Source: Clostridiales bacterium (GTDB taxonomy: Bacteria; Bacillota; Clostridia; Oscillospirales; Acutalibacteraceae). From it: a DNA stretch of 22,215 bases. Below are positions 7,239 through 13,421 of the stretch, one piece after another. Where the stretch lies: positions 29,110-51,324 of the forward strand of contig DXXH01000008.1 in NCBI GenBank assembly GCA_019416395.1, read 5' to 3'. A program made the translations under genes and the position numbers. The notes beneath the pieces were generated by a model. It was not told the DNA's origin and ran no database searches. It worked only from the letters and a program-made list of their open reading frames with translations. Within the stretch, counting starts at the first letter, position 1. The number at the start of each line of letters is the position of its first letter.

Positions 7239-9407
7239 TCACTGGCCCATGGCATTGACAGCACGTGATGTCAAGCGCTCTCCCTCATAGGGATTTTTCC
7301 GAACCAGAAGGTACACAATGGCTACAATGGCTACCAAAGCTACCACAGTGCCTACGCCAAACCCGCCGCCCACAAACAGGGAGCCGATTTGATACACAAT
7401 CAGGGAAACCACATAGGCCAAACCGCACATATAGCCAATGGCGCCTAACGTCCACTTCCAGTTGTTCATTTCCCGCTTAATGGCGCCCATCGCCGCAAAG
7501 CAGGGGGCACACAACAGATTGAAGATCATAAAGCTATAGGCAACCAAAGGCGTGTAGTGGGCTGCCACAGCGGTCCACAAGCTGGGATCGTCTTCCGCCA
7601 CTTCAGCGCCGACCTGGAACAGCACGCCAAAGGTGGAAACCACATTTTCCTTGGCGATCAACCCGGTGAACACCGCTACGGAAGACTGCCAATCCCCAAA
7701 TCCCAAGGGAGCGAAAATAACGCAGATCACACTTCCAATGGCAGCCAGCAGCGAAGTGTTGTTGTCCTCTACCATGCCGAACTGGCCGTTCACAAATCCG
7801 AATCCCTGGAGGAACCACAAAATGATCGAGGACGCCAGGATAATCGTGCCGGCCCGCTTGATAAAGGACCAGCCCCGCTCCCAAGTGGCACGGAACACAT
7901 TTGCTGCAGCAGGCACATGATACGCGGGAAGCTCCATCACAAAGGGCGCTGGGCCACCAGCGAACATTCTGGTCTTTTTCAAGATGATCCCAGACATCAC
8001 AATCGCGGCTACTCCCACGAAATAGGCAGATACCGCCACCAGGCCCGAACCGCCAAACAACGCCCCGGCAAACAAACCCACAATGGGCATTTTGGCGCTA
8101 CAGGGCACAAACGTGGTGGTCATAACCGTCATGCGCCGGTCCCGTTCGTTTTCAATTGTACGGGAAGCCATAACCCCCGGCACACCGCATCCGGACCCAA
8201 TGAGCATGGGGATAAAACTTTTCCCCGAAAGCCCAAACTTCCGGAAAATCCGGTCCATGATAAACGCCACACGGGCCATATAGCCGATGTCTTCCAAAAT
8301 GGATAACAGCAGGAACAACACCAACATTTGAGGTACAAATCCGAGCACCGCTCCCACGCCGGCCACAATACCATCGGCTACCAAACCGGTGAGCCAGTCC
8401 GCGGTACCCCAGCCGGAAAGCAGGCTTCGGGAACCTTCCACCAGCCAGGCGGAACCCAGCACGTCGTTGGTCCAGTCGGTAAGGAATGTGCCAAGGGGAC
8501 CCATCGCCACCCAATAGACCGCCACCATCACCAAAGCGAAAATAGGCAAAGCCAGGATCCGGTTGGTGACGATCTTATCGATCTTATCCGAGGTGCTCAA
8601 GCTGTGAAGGGCCGCTTTTTTCTTCACGGCTTTTTCCACGATCCCATTGATGTAGACATACCGCTGGTTGGTGATGATACTTTCCCCATCGTCGTCCAGC
8701 TCTTTTTCACAGTCTTGGATATGTTCTTCCAAATGGGCTTTCAACGCTGTATCCAGACCCAACTCTTCCATTACCTTTTCGTCCCGCTCAAACACTTTGA
8801 TGGCATACCAGCGCAAATAGCGGGGCTCCACTTTCCCAGATATGGATTCCTCAATGTGGGCGATGGCATGCTCCACACTCCCGGTGAACACATGGGGCAG
8901 TTCCTTATCCCTCCTGGGCATCTGGGCAGCCTGCACCGCCTTTTCAGCGGCTTCCATACCCCCTTCGTTCTTCAAGGCACTTATTTCCACCACCTGGCAG
9001 CCAAGGGCTTCTCCTAGCTTCTTGGAGTCAATGGTATCCCCATTCTTGCGGACTAAGTCCATCATATTGACCGCTACCACTACAGGGATCCCCAATTCGA
9101 TCAGCTGGGTAGTCAGGTACAAGTTCCGCTCAATGTTCGTGCCGTCCACAATATTCAAAATGGCATCGGGACGTTCTCCCACCAGATACCCGCGGGCTAC
9201 CACCTCTTCCAACGTGTAAGGGGATAAGGAATAAATGCCGGGCAGGTCCTGGATCACCACCTCTTTATGCCCTTTCAGCCGGCCTTCCTTCTTCTCCACG
9301 GTCACTCCGGGCCAGTTGCCCACGTACTGGTTGGAACCGGTCAAGGCATTGAACAAGGTGGTCTTCCCACAGTTGGGATTTCCTGCCAGGGCGATTGTGA
9401 TCTTCAT
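7239..9407 (-). CDS. feoB: Ferrous iron transport protein B (FeoB)
   Basis: 722 aa, full length. FeoB imports Fe2+ across the cytoplasmic membrane under control of its own G domain. The N-terminal GTPase shows G1 GNPNCGKTT (9-17), the switch region GNWPGVTVEKKEG, G3 DLPG (54-57) and G4 NMMD (114-117). A helical domain follows to about 275, then the polytopic core. The gate regions are present: GSGCGVPGVMASRTI with Cys407, TTFVPCSAKMP with Cys436, and the second gate near LLCAPCFAAMGAIKREM. The ATG follows AGGGAG. The short gap after feoA holds a terminator-like hairpin and a dyad found three more times upstream, so feoB may be controlled separately from feoA. Confidence 0.97.
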   Translation of the reverse strand: MKITIALAGNPNCGKTTLFNALTGSNQYVGNWPGVTVEKKEGRLKGHKEVVIQDLPGIYSLSPYTLEEVVARGYLVGERPDAILNIVDGTNIERNLYLTTQLIELGIPVVVAVNMMDLVRKNGDTIDSKKLGEALGCQVVEISALKNEGGMEAAEKAVQAAQMPRRDKELPHVFTGSVEHAIAHIEESISGKVEPRYLRWYAIKVFERDEKVMEELGLDTALKAHLEEHIQDCEKELDDDGESIITNQRYVYINGIVEKAVKKKAALHSLSTSDKIDKIVTNRILALPIFALVMVAVYWVAMGPLGTFLTDWTNDVLGSAWLVEGSRSLLSGWGTADWLTGLVADGIVAGVGAVLGFVPQMLVLFLLLSILEDIGYMARVAFIMDRIFRKFGLSGKSFIPMLIGSGCGVPGVMASRTIENERDRRMTVMTTTFVPCSAKMPIVGLFAGALFGGSGLVAVSAYFVGVAAIVMSGIILKKTRMFAGGPAPFVMELPAYHVPAAANVFRATWERGWSFIKRAGTIILASSIILWFLQGFGFVNGQFGMVEDNNTSLLAAIGSVICVIFAPLGFGDWQSSVAVFTGLIAKENVVSTFGVLFQVGAEVAEDDPSLWTAVAAHYTPLVAYSFMIFNLLCAPCFAAMGAIKREMNNWKWTLGAIGYMCGLAYVVSLIVYQIGSLFVGGGFGVGTVVALVAIVAIVYLLVRKNPYEGERLTSRAVNAMGQ

Positions 9408-9426
9408 GGTTTGTCTCCCTTTCTTT

Positions 9427-9442
9427 GTTAGAAATAACTAAC
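9427..9442. promoter_or_regulatory. GTTAG-N6-CTAAC dyad before feoB (copy 1)
   Basis: Perfect 5-bp arms around a 6-bp spacer, 20 bases upstream of feoB. The same motif with the same spacing occurs three more times near the operon promoter, which argues for a real binding site, probably of a metal-responsive repressor. Confidence 0.6.
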
Positions 9443-9453
9443 TATGTTGGTTT

Positions 9454-9474
9454 AAAAAAGGAGCTCTCCGCTCC
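9454..9474 (-). terminator. Attenuating terminator between feoA and feoB
   Basis: On the minus strand GGAGC (9474-9470) pairs with GCTCC (9464-9460) around a five-base loop, followed by six T. It begins six bases after the TGA of feoA. The stem is only 5 bp, so it probably gives partial termination. Confidence 0.55.
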
Positions 9475-9480
9475 ACCGCC

Positions 9481-9702
9481 TCAGGCGATTTCAATCATCT
9501 CAGCGTCTGCCTTACGCAGGGAAAGCTCATAGCCCCGCACACTGAGTTCCATAGGATCCCCCAAAGGTGCTACTTTCCGCAGGTAGACTTCCACTCCCTT
9601 TGTGATCCCCATATCCATGATCCGGCGTTTTGTGGCGCCTTCCCCATGAAGTTTGACCACCTTGACCGTATCTCCCACCTTTGCGTCGCGCAATGTCTTC
9701 AT
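9481..9702 (-). CDS. feoA: FeoA family protein (second copy in operon)
   Basis: 73 aa, the usual size for FeoA, a small cytoplasmic SH3-like protein thought to bind FeoB and modulate iron transport. Typical features are KVVKLHGEGATKRRIMDMGITKGVEVYLRKVAPLGDPMELSVRGYELSLRKADAEMI. The RRIMDMG(I/M)xxG turn and the PLGDP(M/I) loop are family hallmarks. An ATG six codons upstream (9720) is possible, but the one at 9702 has AAAGGAG at 7-8 bases and is preferred. It sits 25 bases after the other feoA and before feoB, so both FeoA proteins are probably made together. It is closer to canonical FeoA than its neighbour. Confidence 0.92.
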   Translation of the reverse strand: MKTLRDAKVGDTVKVVKLHGEGATKRRIMDMGITKGVEVYLRKVAPLGDPMELSVRGYELSLRKADAEMIEIA

Positions 9703-9727
9703 GCTCTCTCTCCTTTCCAAAGCTGTG

Positions 9728-9940
9728 TCAAATCAGTATGCGGTTGGCCATATTCCTGTCCAGAGCGATACGGCTGTCTTTCACCTGGAGAATCAGGTTC
9801 CCCCCCAATTCATTGACCACAGTGACTTCGCTGTTTACCACAAATCCCAGTTCGGCCAAGTGCTGCCGCACCTCGTCTTTTCCTGTAACCTTTAAAATCG
9901 TAAAGGTCTCGCCAGACTTGGCTACCGACAATGGCATCAT
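9728..9940 (-). CDS. feoA: FeoA family protein (first gene of feo operon)
   Basis: 70 aa, FeoA/SH3-like. The pattern FTILKVTGKDEVRQHLAELGFVVNSEVTVVNELGGNLILQVKDSRIALDRNMANRILI fits the short FeoA form. The middle reads HLAELGFVVNSEV in place of the RRIMDMGITKGVEV of the second copy, and ends with the ALDRxMANRI signature common in the first FeoA of clostridial feo operons. The ATG at 9940 is preceded by AAGGAGGG at 8 bases. It is the promoter-proximal gene, with two GTTAG-N6-CTAAC dyads in its leader. The two FeoA copies are quite different in sequence, so this is not a recent duplication; they may have separate roles such as regulation of FeoB and protein-protein contact. Confidence 0.9.
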   Translation of the reverse strand: MMPLSVAKSGETFTILKVTGKDEVRQHLAELGFVVNSEVTVVNELGGNLILQVKDSRIALDRNMANRILI

Positions 9941-9966
9941 AGGCTGTCCCTCCTTGGCACCTTTCA

Positions 9967-9982
9967 GTTAGAATTGTCTAAC
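9967..9982. promoter_or_regulatory. GTTAG-N6-CTAAC dyad in the feo leader (copy 2)
   Basis: Perfect 5-bp arms and a 6-bp spacer, just upstream of the Shine-Dalgarno of the first feoA. Confidence 0.6.
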
Positions 9983-9997
9983 CGTTTGCTTAAACAA

Positions 9998-10021
9998 AAG
10001 AGTTAGGAATTTCTAACTCTT
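9998..10021. promoter_or_regulatory. Extended GTTAG-N6-CTAAC dyad near the feo start site (copy 3)
   Basis: The strongest copy. The arms extend to 9 bp (AAGAGTTAG and CTAACTCTT) with the same 6-bp spacer. It lies just downstream of the predicted -10 box, so a bound protein would block initiation or early elongation. Confidence 0.65.
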
Positions 10022-10032
10022 GAACGAGTTTA

Positions 10033-10061
10033 AGTTTAGACTTCTCTGAGGAATTTGTCAA
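10033..10061 (-). promoter_or_regulatory. Main promoter of the feo operon
   Basis: On the minus strand a perfect TTGACA (10061-10056) and TAAACT (10038-10033) are separated by exactly 17 bases. A degenerate fifth dyad (TTTAG-N6-CTGAG, 10035-10050) overlaps the -10 box. The rest of the gap up to the larC terminator, 10105-10262, shows no gene or clear signal. Confidence 0.75.
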
Positions 10062-10088
10062 GGCCTTTTTGGAAAACTTTTTAAAAAA

Positions 10089-10104
10089 GTTAGTTGTTTC
10101 TAAT
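10089..10104. promoter_or_regulatory. GTTAG-N6-CTAAT dyad upstream of the feo promoter (copy 4)
   Basis: Same motif and spacing with one base changed (CTAAT), about 28 bases upstream of the -35 box. Confidence 0.5.
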
Positions 10105-10262
10105 CCGGCAGGTCTTTTTCCCTTTTGGCCAGAGCCCTTTCGCACACCAGCAAGGCAAGAATCCATAAGTCCGGAAATACAACGGCAACCAACAGCCCAG
10201 TTTTCCGTTCCCCGTCTAGCCATGGAAACCTTCCAAATCCGGCCTAGAATTCCCCAAAATGT

Positions 10263-10292
10263 AAAAAGAGCCCCTTTGCAGAGGCTCTTTTC
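10263..10292 (-). terminator. Terminator of the larEBC operon
   Basis: On the minus strand AAAAGAGCC pairs with GGCTCTTTTT over 9 bp around a 10-base loop, and the T-rich 3' arm supplies the U tract. It starts 9 bases after the stop of larC. Confidence 0.85.
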
Positions 10293-10300
10293 CGACTTTA

Positions 10301-11596
10301 TCACAACTGTTTTTTTACCTGCTCCAACGTGATACCTTGTTCCCGGGCAATACGGGCCAGATCGTCGTATTCCGGCTTTTCCCGGGAAACACCCCACCCA
10401 GTGGATTCCTTGATCCGTACCGGTCCATAAACGGTATCCACCGTTCTCTGGGATCGGGTCAACGTGTAGCGGTTACACACCTTCTCACGGATTCCCAGTG
10501 TGGTGGTATGGGCAAACAGCAGGGAAATCATTTTTTCCCGGTCTTCCTCTCGGCACATGCAAGTGAGCAGCACTCCGGGACGGTTTTTCTTCATGCCAAT
10601 CCCAGTGGTATACACGTCCAGAGCACCCCCTTCCCATAAGCGCTCCTGGACGAATCCCAACGCTTCCGGAGTCATATCGTCCAGGTTGCAGCAAAGCTCC
10701 ACCACCGACTGTCGATTCTCCTGGGTCTCCCCCAACATGGCCCGAACACAATTGGCAACTTCAAATTCCTTGTTCCCCATTCCATAGCCGATTTTCTCCA
10801 CGCGCATCACCGGCGAAGGACCGAACTCCTTCACGAAATGCTTCAAAAGCGCTGCGCCTGTGGGGGTGCAAAGCTCTCCTTGAACTGCTCCACCATAAGT
10901 GGGCACACCCTGAAGAATATACGCTGTGGCCGGAGCAGGAACCGGTAAAATCCCGTGAGCGCAACGAACTTGCCCACAGCCCACATGTACGGGAGACGCC
11001 AAGATCTGATCCGGCGCCAATTCGTGAATCAGCCAGCACACCGCCACCACATCGGTGACAGCGTCCAAGGTCCCCACTTCGTGGAAATGGATTTCTTCCA
11101 CAGGACGGCCATGGGCGTGGCTCTCTGCCTGGGCAATCAGTTCGTAAACAGCTAAAGCGTCTTCCCGAACCTGCTGGGGGATCTCCAGATGGGACAAAAT
11201 ATGCCGAATATCCCCCATGCCGGCATGATGGTGTCCTTGCCCATGGGTATGGCTGTGGTCGTGACCGTGATCATGTTCGTGGTCATGATGGTGATCGTGA
11301 TCGTGGTCATGCTCATGGTCGTGATCGTGATCGTGGTCGTGATGATGCTCATGTGCATGGTCATGATGCAGGTGAACATCCTGGCTTTCTTCCTCTTCCC
11401 CATGAATTGTGACGGATACATGCGTACCGTTAATCCCACACTTCACTGCAGATTGGGCTTTGAATTCCACCCCGGGAATGTGGAGCCCGTTCATGCGCTG
11501 GACGAATTCTTCCGGGTGAGGATAGAGCTCCAGTAAAGCCGCCGTAAGCATATCCCCGGCAGCACCCATATTGCATTCCAAATACAAGGTTTTCAT
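10301..11596 (-). CDS. larC: LarC, nickel insertion enzyme for the nickel-pincer cofactor
   Basis: 431 aa. LarC inserts Ni2+ into the pyridinium bis-thiocarboxylate precursor, a CTP-dependent cyclometallation, giving the NPN cofactor first found in lactate racemase. Family hallmarks are LYLECNMGAAGDMLTAALLEL at the start, EEIHFHEVGTLDAVTDVV, GELCTPTGAALL, CNLDDMTPE, GIGMKKNRPG and TTLGIREK. The gene is one continuous frame, unlike the Lactobacillus plantarum larC, which needs a programmed frameshift. Residues 75-124 are an extreme His/Asp/Glu-rich stretch of HD and HH repeats, probably a nickel-binding loop. The ATG at 11596 follows AAGGAG at 5 bases. It is the last gene after larE and larB, 65 bases past larB. 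Confidence 0.96.
   Translation of the reverse strand: MKTLYLECNMGAAGDMLTAALLELYPHPEEFVQRMNGLHIPGVEFKAQSAVKCGINGTHVSVTIHGEEEESQDVHLHHDHAHEHHHDHDHDHDHEHDHDHDHHHDHEHDHGHDHSHTHGQGHHHAGMGDIRHILSHLEIPQQVREDALAVYELIAQAESHAHGRPVEEIHFHEVGTLDAVTDVVAVCWLIHELAPDQILASPVHVGCGQVRCAHGILPVPAPATAYILQGVPTYGGAVQGELCTPTGAALLKHFVKEFGPSPVMRVEKIGYGMGNKEFEVANCVRAMLGETQENRQSVVELCCNLDDMTPEALGFVQERLWEGGALDVYTTGIGMKKNRPGVLLTCMCREEDREKMISLLFAHTTTLGIREKVCNRYTLTRSQRTVDTVYGPVRIKESTGWGVSREKPEYDDLARIAREQGITLEQVKKQL
11225..11374 (-). repeat. Low-complexity His/Asp-coding tract in larC
   Basis: About 150 bases of near-repeating CAT/CAC-GAT/GAC/GAG codons that encode the histidine-rich loop of LarC. The repeats are short and irregular and vary at the third codon base. 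This points to selection on the protein and fairly easy length change by slippage. Confidence 0.8.
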
Positions 11597-11661
11597 TGTG
11601 ACTCCTTCCCCCAGCCAATCCCAAAGGACGCTGGTTCCAAGCTTTTTGCTTTGAAATTCTT

Positions 11662-12408
11662 TTACAGATGGTTGATCATGCTGGCTAAGTAGCCGGCCCC
11701 GAACCCGTTATCGATATTTACCACGCTGACGCCACTGGCACAGGAATTGAGCATGGACAACAGCGCTGCCAAACCGCCAAAAGCGGCCCCATATCCCACG
11801 CTGGTGGGAACGGCGATCACCGGGCAATCGGAGAGGCCCCCGATCACACTTGCCAAAGCGCCTTCCATTCCGGCTATGGCAATGATCACCCGGGCGCTCA
11901 TAATCTCTTCCAAGTGGGAAAGGGTTCGGTGCAACCCAGCCACTCCCACATCATACAGGCGTGTGACACGATTCCCCAGCACTTCCGCAGTCAGGGCGGC
12001 TTCTTCCGCCACGGGCATGTCGCTGGTTCCCCCGGTAGCCACTACAATGGTTCCTTTCCCTGTGGGTTCAGGCATATCCCCCAAGATTCCAATCCGTCCC
12101 ATGGGGTGATAGGTCAAGGGCAATGTCTGGCCCACAAAATCCGCCGCTTCTTGGGACATGCGGGTGATGAGCACCGCCTTTTCCCCGGTTTCCCGCATGG
12201 AAGCCCCAATGTCCCGGATCTGCTGGGGCGTTTTCCCCGCTCCATAGATCACTTCCGCCGCCCCTTGGCGCAGCCCACGGTGATTGTCCACCTTGGCGAA
12301 TCCCAACTCCCGGAACGGTTCCATTTTCAAGGCCAGAACCGCTTCGTCCACCGAACGTTTTCCCTGAGCCACTTGCTCCAGCAGGGAACGTATTTCTTGC
12401 TGATCCAT
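11662..12408 (-). CDS. larB: LarB, pyridinium-3,5-biscarboxylic acid mononucleotide synthase
   Basis: 248 aa. LarB carboxylates and hydrolyses nicotinic acid adenine dinucleotide, the first step of the nickel-pincer cofactor. The N-terminal helical part contains FAKVDNHRGLRQGAAEVIYGAGKT. The C-terminal half is an AIR-carboxylase-like (PurE) fold with VVATGGTSDMPVAEEAA, DVGVAGLHRTL, GMEGALASVIGGL, and VPTSVGYGAAFGGLAALLSML. Cys223 in NSCASGV is the likely counterpart of the Cys that forms an adduct with the substrate in L. plantarum LarB, followed by VVNIDNGFGAGYLA. The frame is open to 12480, but the ATG at 12408 has AAAAGGAAG and starts where the family starts. It lies 89 bases after larE, with a possible folded RNA between them. 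Confidence 0.96.
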   Translation of the reverse strand: MDQQEIRSLLEQVAQGKRSVDEAVLALKMEPFRELGFAKVDNHRGLRQGAAEVIYGAGKTPQQIRDIGASMRETGEKAVLITRMSQEAADFVGQTLPLTYHPMGRIGILGDMPEPTGKGTIVVATGGTSDMPVAEEAALTAEVLGNRVTRLYDVGVAGLHRTLSHLEEIMSARVIIAIAGMEGALASVIGGLSDCPVIAVPTSVGYGAAFGGLAALLSMLNSCASGVSVVNIDNGFGAGYLASMINHL

Positions 12409-12435
12409 GAGAACACTTCCTTTTCTCCGCTTCCA

Positions 12436-12482
12436 GAATGGAGCCCCAAAGCCTTCCTGGATTTCTCCAAGCGTCTCCATTC
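12436..12482 (-). ncRNA. Possible intercistronic RNA structure, larE-larB
   Basis: On the minus strand GAATGGAG (12482-12475) pairs perfectly over 8 bp with CTCCATTC (12443-12436). Nested inside is a 6-bp hairpin CTTGGA-GAAA-TCCAGG closed by a GNRA tetraloop. It might shape mRNA processing or larB translation. No known family is recognised. Confidence 0.35.
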
Positions 12483-12497
12483 CATATATAAAATCTC

Positions 12498-13241
12498 TCA
12501 GCGCTCTTTCAAATCCAACAGCACCGTGTCAAACCAGGGCGCCAAAGCGTTTCGCACTTCTTCCCGGCGGGACACCGCTTCCATTATCTGTTCCCCAGGC
12601 AGCTGAAGCCGTGCGGCTCCATGGTACACCCGCACCCGGAAATCGGAAAAGCCCATCTGGAATAGGGCGTTTTCCCCAGCTTCCACACGGTGAAGGATCT
12701 TTTCGTCAATGGCTTCCCCTGTGGGCACCCGGGTAGCCAGACAGGCGTAGGCGGGCTTATTCCAAGTGAACAGCCCCGCCTCTTTGGAAAGTCTCCGCAC
12801 TTCCGCCTTGGTGATGCCGCATTCCCGCAGGGGGGAACGGACGGAAAGCTCCCCGAGGGCACGCATTCCAGGACGGTCACCTGCATCATCGGAAGCGTTG
12901 GTGCCGTCGATCAACAGAGTGTAGCCATCTGCCAACGCCTGCTCCCGCAGCCGTCCGAACAACGCCCGTTTGCAATCGTAACACCGGTCCGGCCGGTTTT
13001 CCCCCACACGGGGAACCGCCAGAATATCCATCTCCAACACCGTCAGCTCCACGCCCAACTCCGCTGCCAGACGTTTTGCATCCGCCAGCTCAAATTCAGG
13101 CTGGAATTGGGTTTTCACAAAGTAGGGCTGCACCTGGGCTTTGCAGTTCACTGCCGCATAGAGCAAATAGGCGGAATCTACTCCGCCTGAAAACCCCAAA
13201 GCTAACTTGGGATTTTGCGAAAAGAATTCTTGCAGTTCCAT
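12498..13241 (-). CDS. larE: LarE, ATP-dependent sulfur transferase for the nickel-pincer cofactor
   Basis: 247 aa. LarE adenylates the dicarboxylate precursor and transfers sulfur to it. The PP-loop ATP-binding motif LGFSGGVDSAYLLYAA (15-30) is at the N-terminus. Other family blocks are NRPDRCYDCKRALFGRL (82-98), IDGTNASDDAGDRPGMRA and SPLRECGITKAEVRRLSKEAGL. Cys167 in PAYACLATRVP is at the place of the sacrificial cysteine (Cys176) of L. plantarum LarE, which suggests the cysteine-sacrificing type; I did not align it. The frame extends to 13286, but the ATG at 13241 has TTAGGAG at 8 bases. It is the first gene of larE-larB-larC, with a long leader of about 145 nt. No larA lies in the window, so the enzyme using the cofactor is elsewhere or novel. 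Confidence 0.96.
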   Translation of the reverse strand: MELQEFFSQNPKLALGFSGGVDSAYLLYAAVNCKAQVQPYFVKTQFQPEFELADAKRLAAELGVELTVLEMDILAVPRVGENRPDRCYDCKRALFGRLREQALADGYTLLIDGTNASDDAGDRPGMRALGELSVRSPLRECGITKAEVRRLSKEAGLFTWNKPAYACLATRVPTGEAIDEKILHRVEAGENALFQMGFSDFRVRVYHGAARLQLPGEQIMEAVSRREEVRNALAPWFDTVLLDLKER

Positions 13242-13351
13242 CGTTCTATCTCCTAAACAAAAGGAAACAAACCCGGCCCGCTCCAACGTGCCTGATTTGC
13301 TTCCTGCAACATTCTAAATAATACTTTCATTAAATTATGGTAAAAGGTCTT

Positions 13352-13386
13352 CCGTCCTTCTGAACGGCTTCGCCCCTTCCTGGGAC
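13352..13386 (-). promoter_or_regulatory. Tandem hairpins at the 5' end of the larE leader
   Basis: On the minus strand two hairpins stand side by side: GTCCC-AGGAA-GGGGC (13386-13372, with one G-U pair) and CCGTTC-AGAA-GGACGG (13367-13352), joined by GAAG. The first begins at the predicted start of transcription. They may stabilise the message or be part of a sensor. I do not recognise a riboswitch class. Confidence 0.4.
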
Positions 13387-13392
13387 CTTCTT

Positions 13393-13421
13393 AGTTTACA
13401 GGAGAATCCCCGTTCCGTCAA
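13393..13421 (-). promoter_or_regulatory. Promoter of the larEBC operon
   Basis: On the minus strand TTGACG (13421-13416) and TAAACT (13398-13393) are exactly 17 bases apart. This places the transcription start near 13386, giving a leader of about 145 nt to larE. The layout and -10 box are like those of the feo promoter. Confidence 0.7.

Noticed and set aside
7198..7242. GTG start of the Cys-rich protein overlapping the feoB stop
   Set aside because: There is no usable ribosome site before it. The ATG at 7197 has one and places the membrane helix at the N-terminus as in the family. Coupling to feoB cannot be fully excluded.
11225..11374. Repeats that might suggest a CRISPR-like or VNTR array
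   Set aside because: The units are 3-9 bases, in frame and without spacers. They encode the LarC loop.
11189..11536. Plus-strand ORF rich in Met/Val opposite the larC His tract
   Set aside because: It is the complement of the His/Asp codon repeats. The real product is LarC on the minus strand, with clear family motifs on both sides of the tract.
10301..11596. Programmed frameshift in larC as in Lactobacillus plantarum
   Set aside because: The gene is one open frame covering both halves, so no frameshift is needed.
12478..12480. Upstream ATG start for larB
   Set aside because: It would put 24 non-family residues before MDQQEIRSLL and has no ribosome site. The region looks like an intercistronic hairpin.
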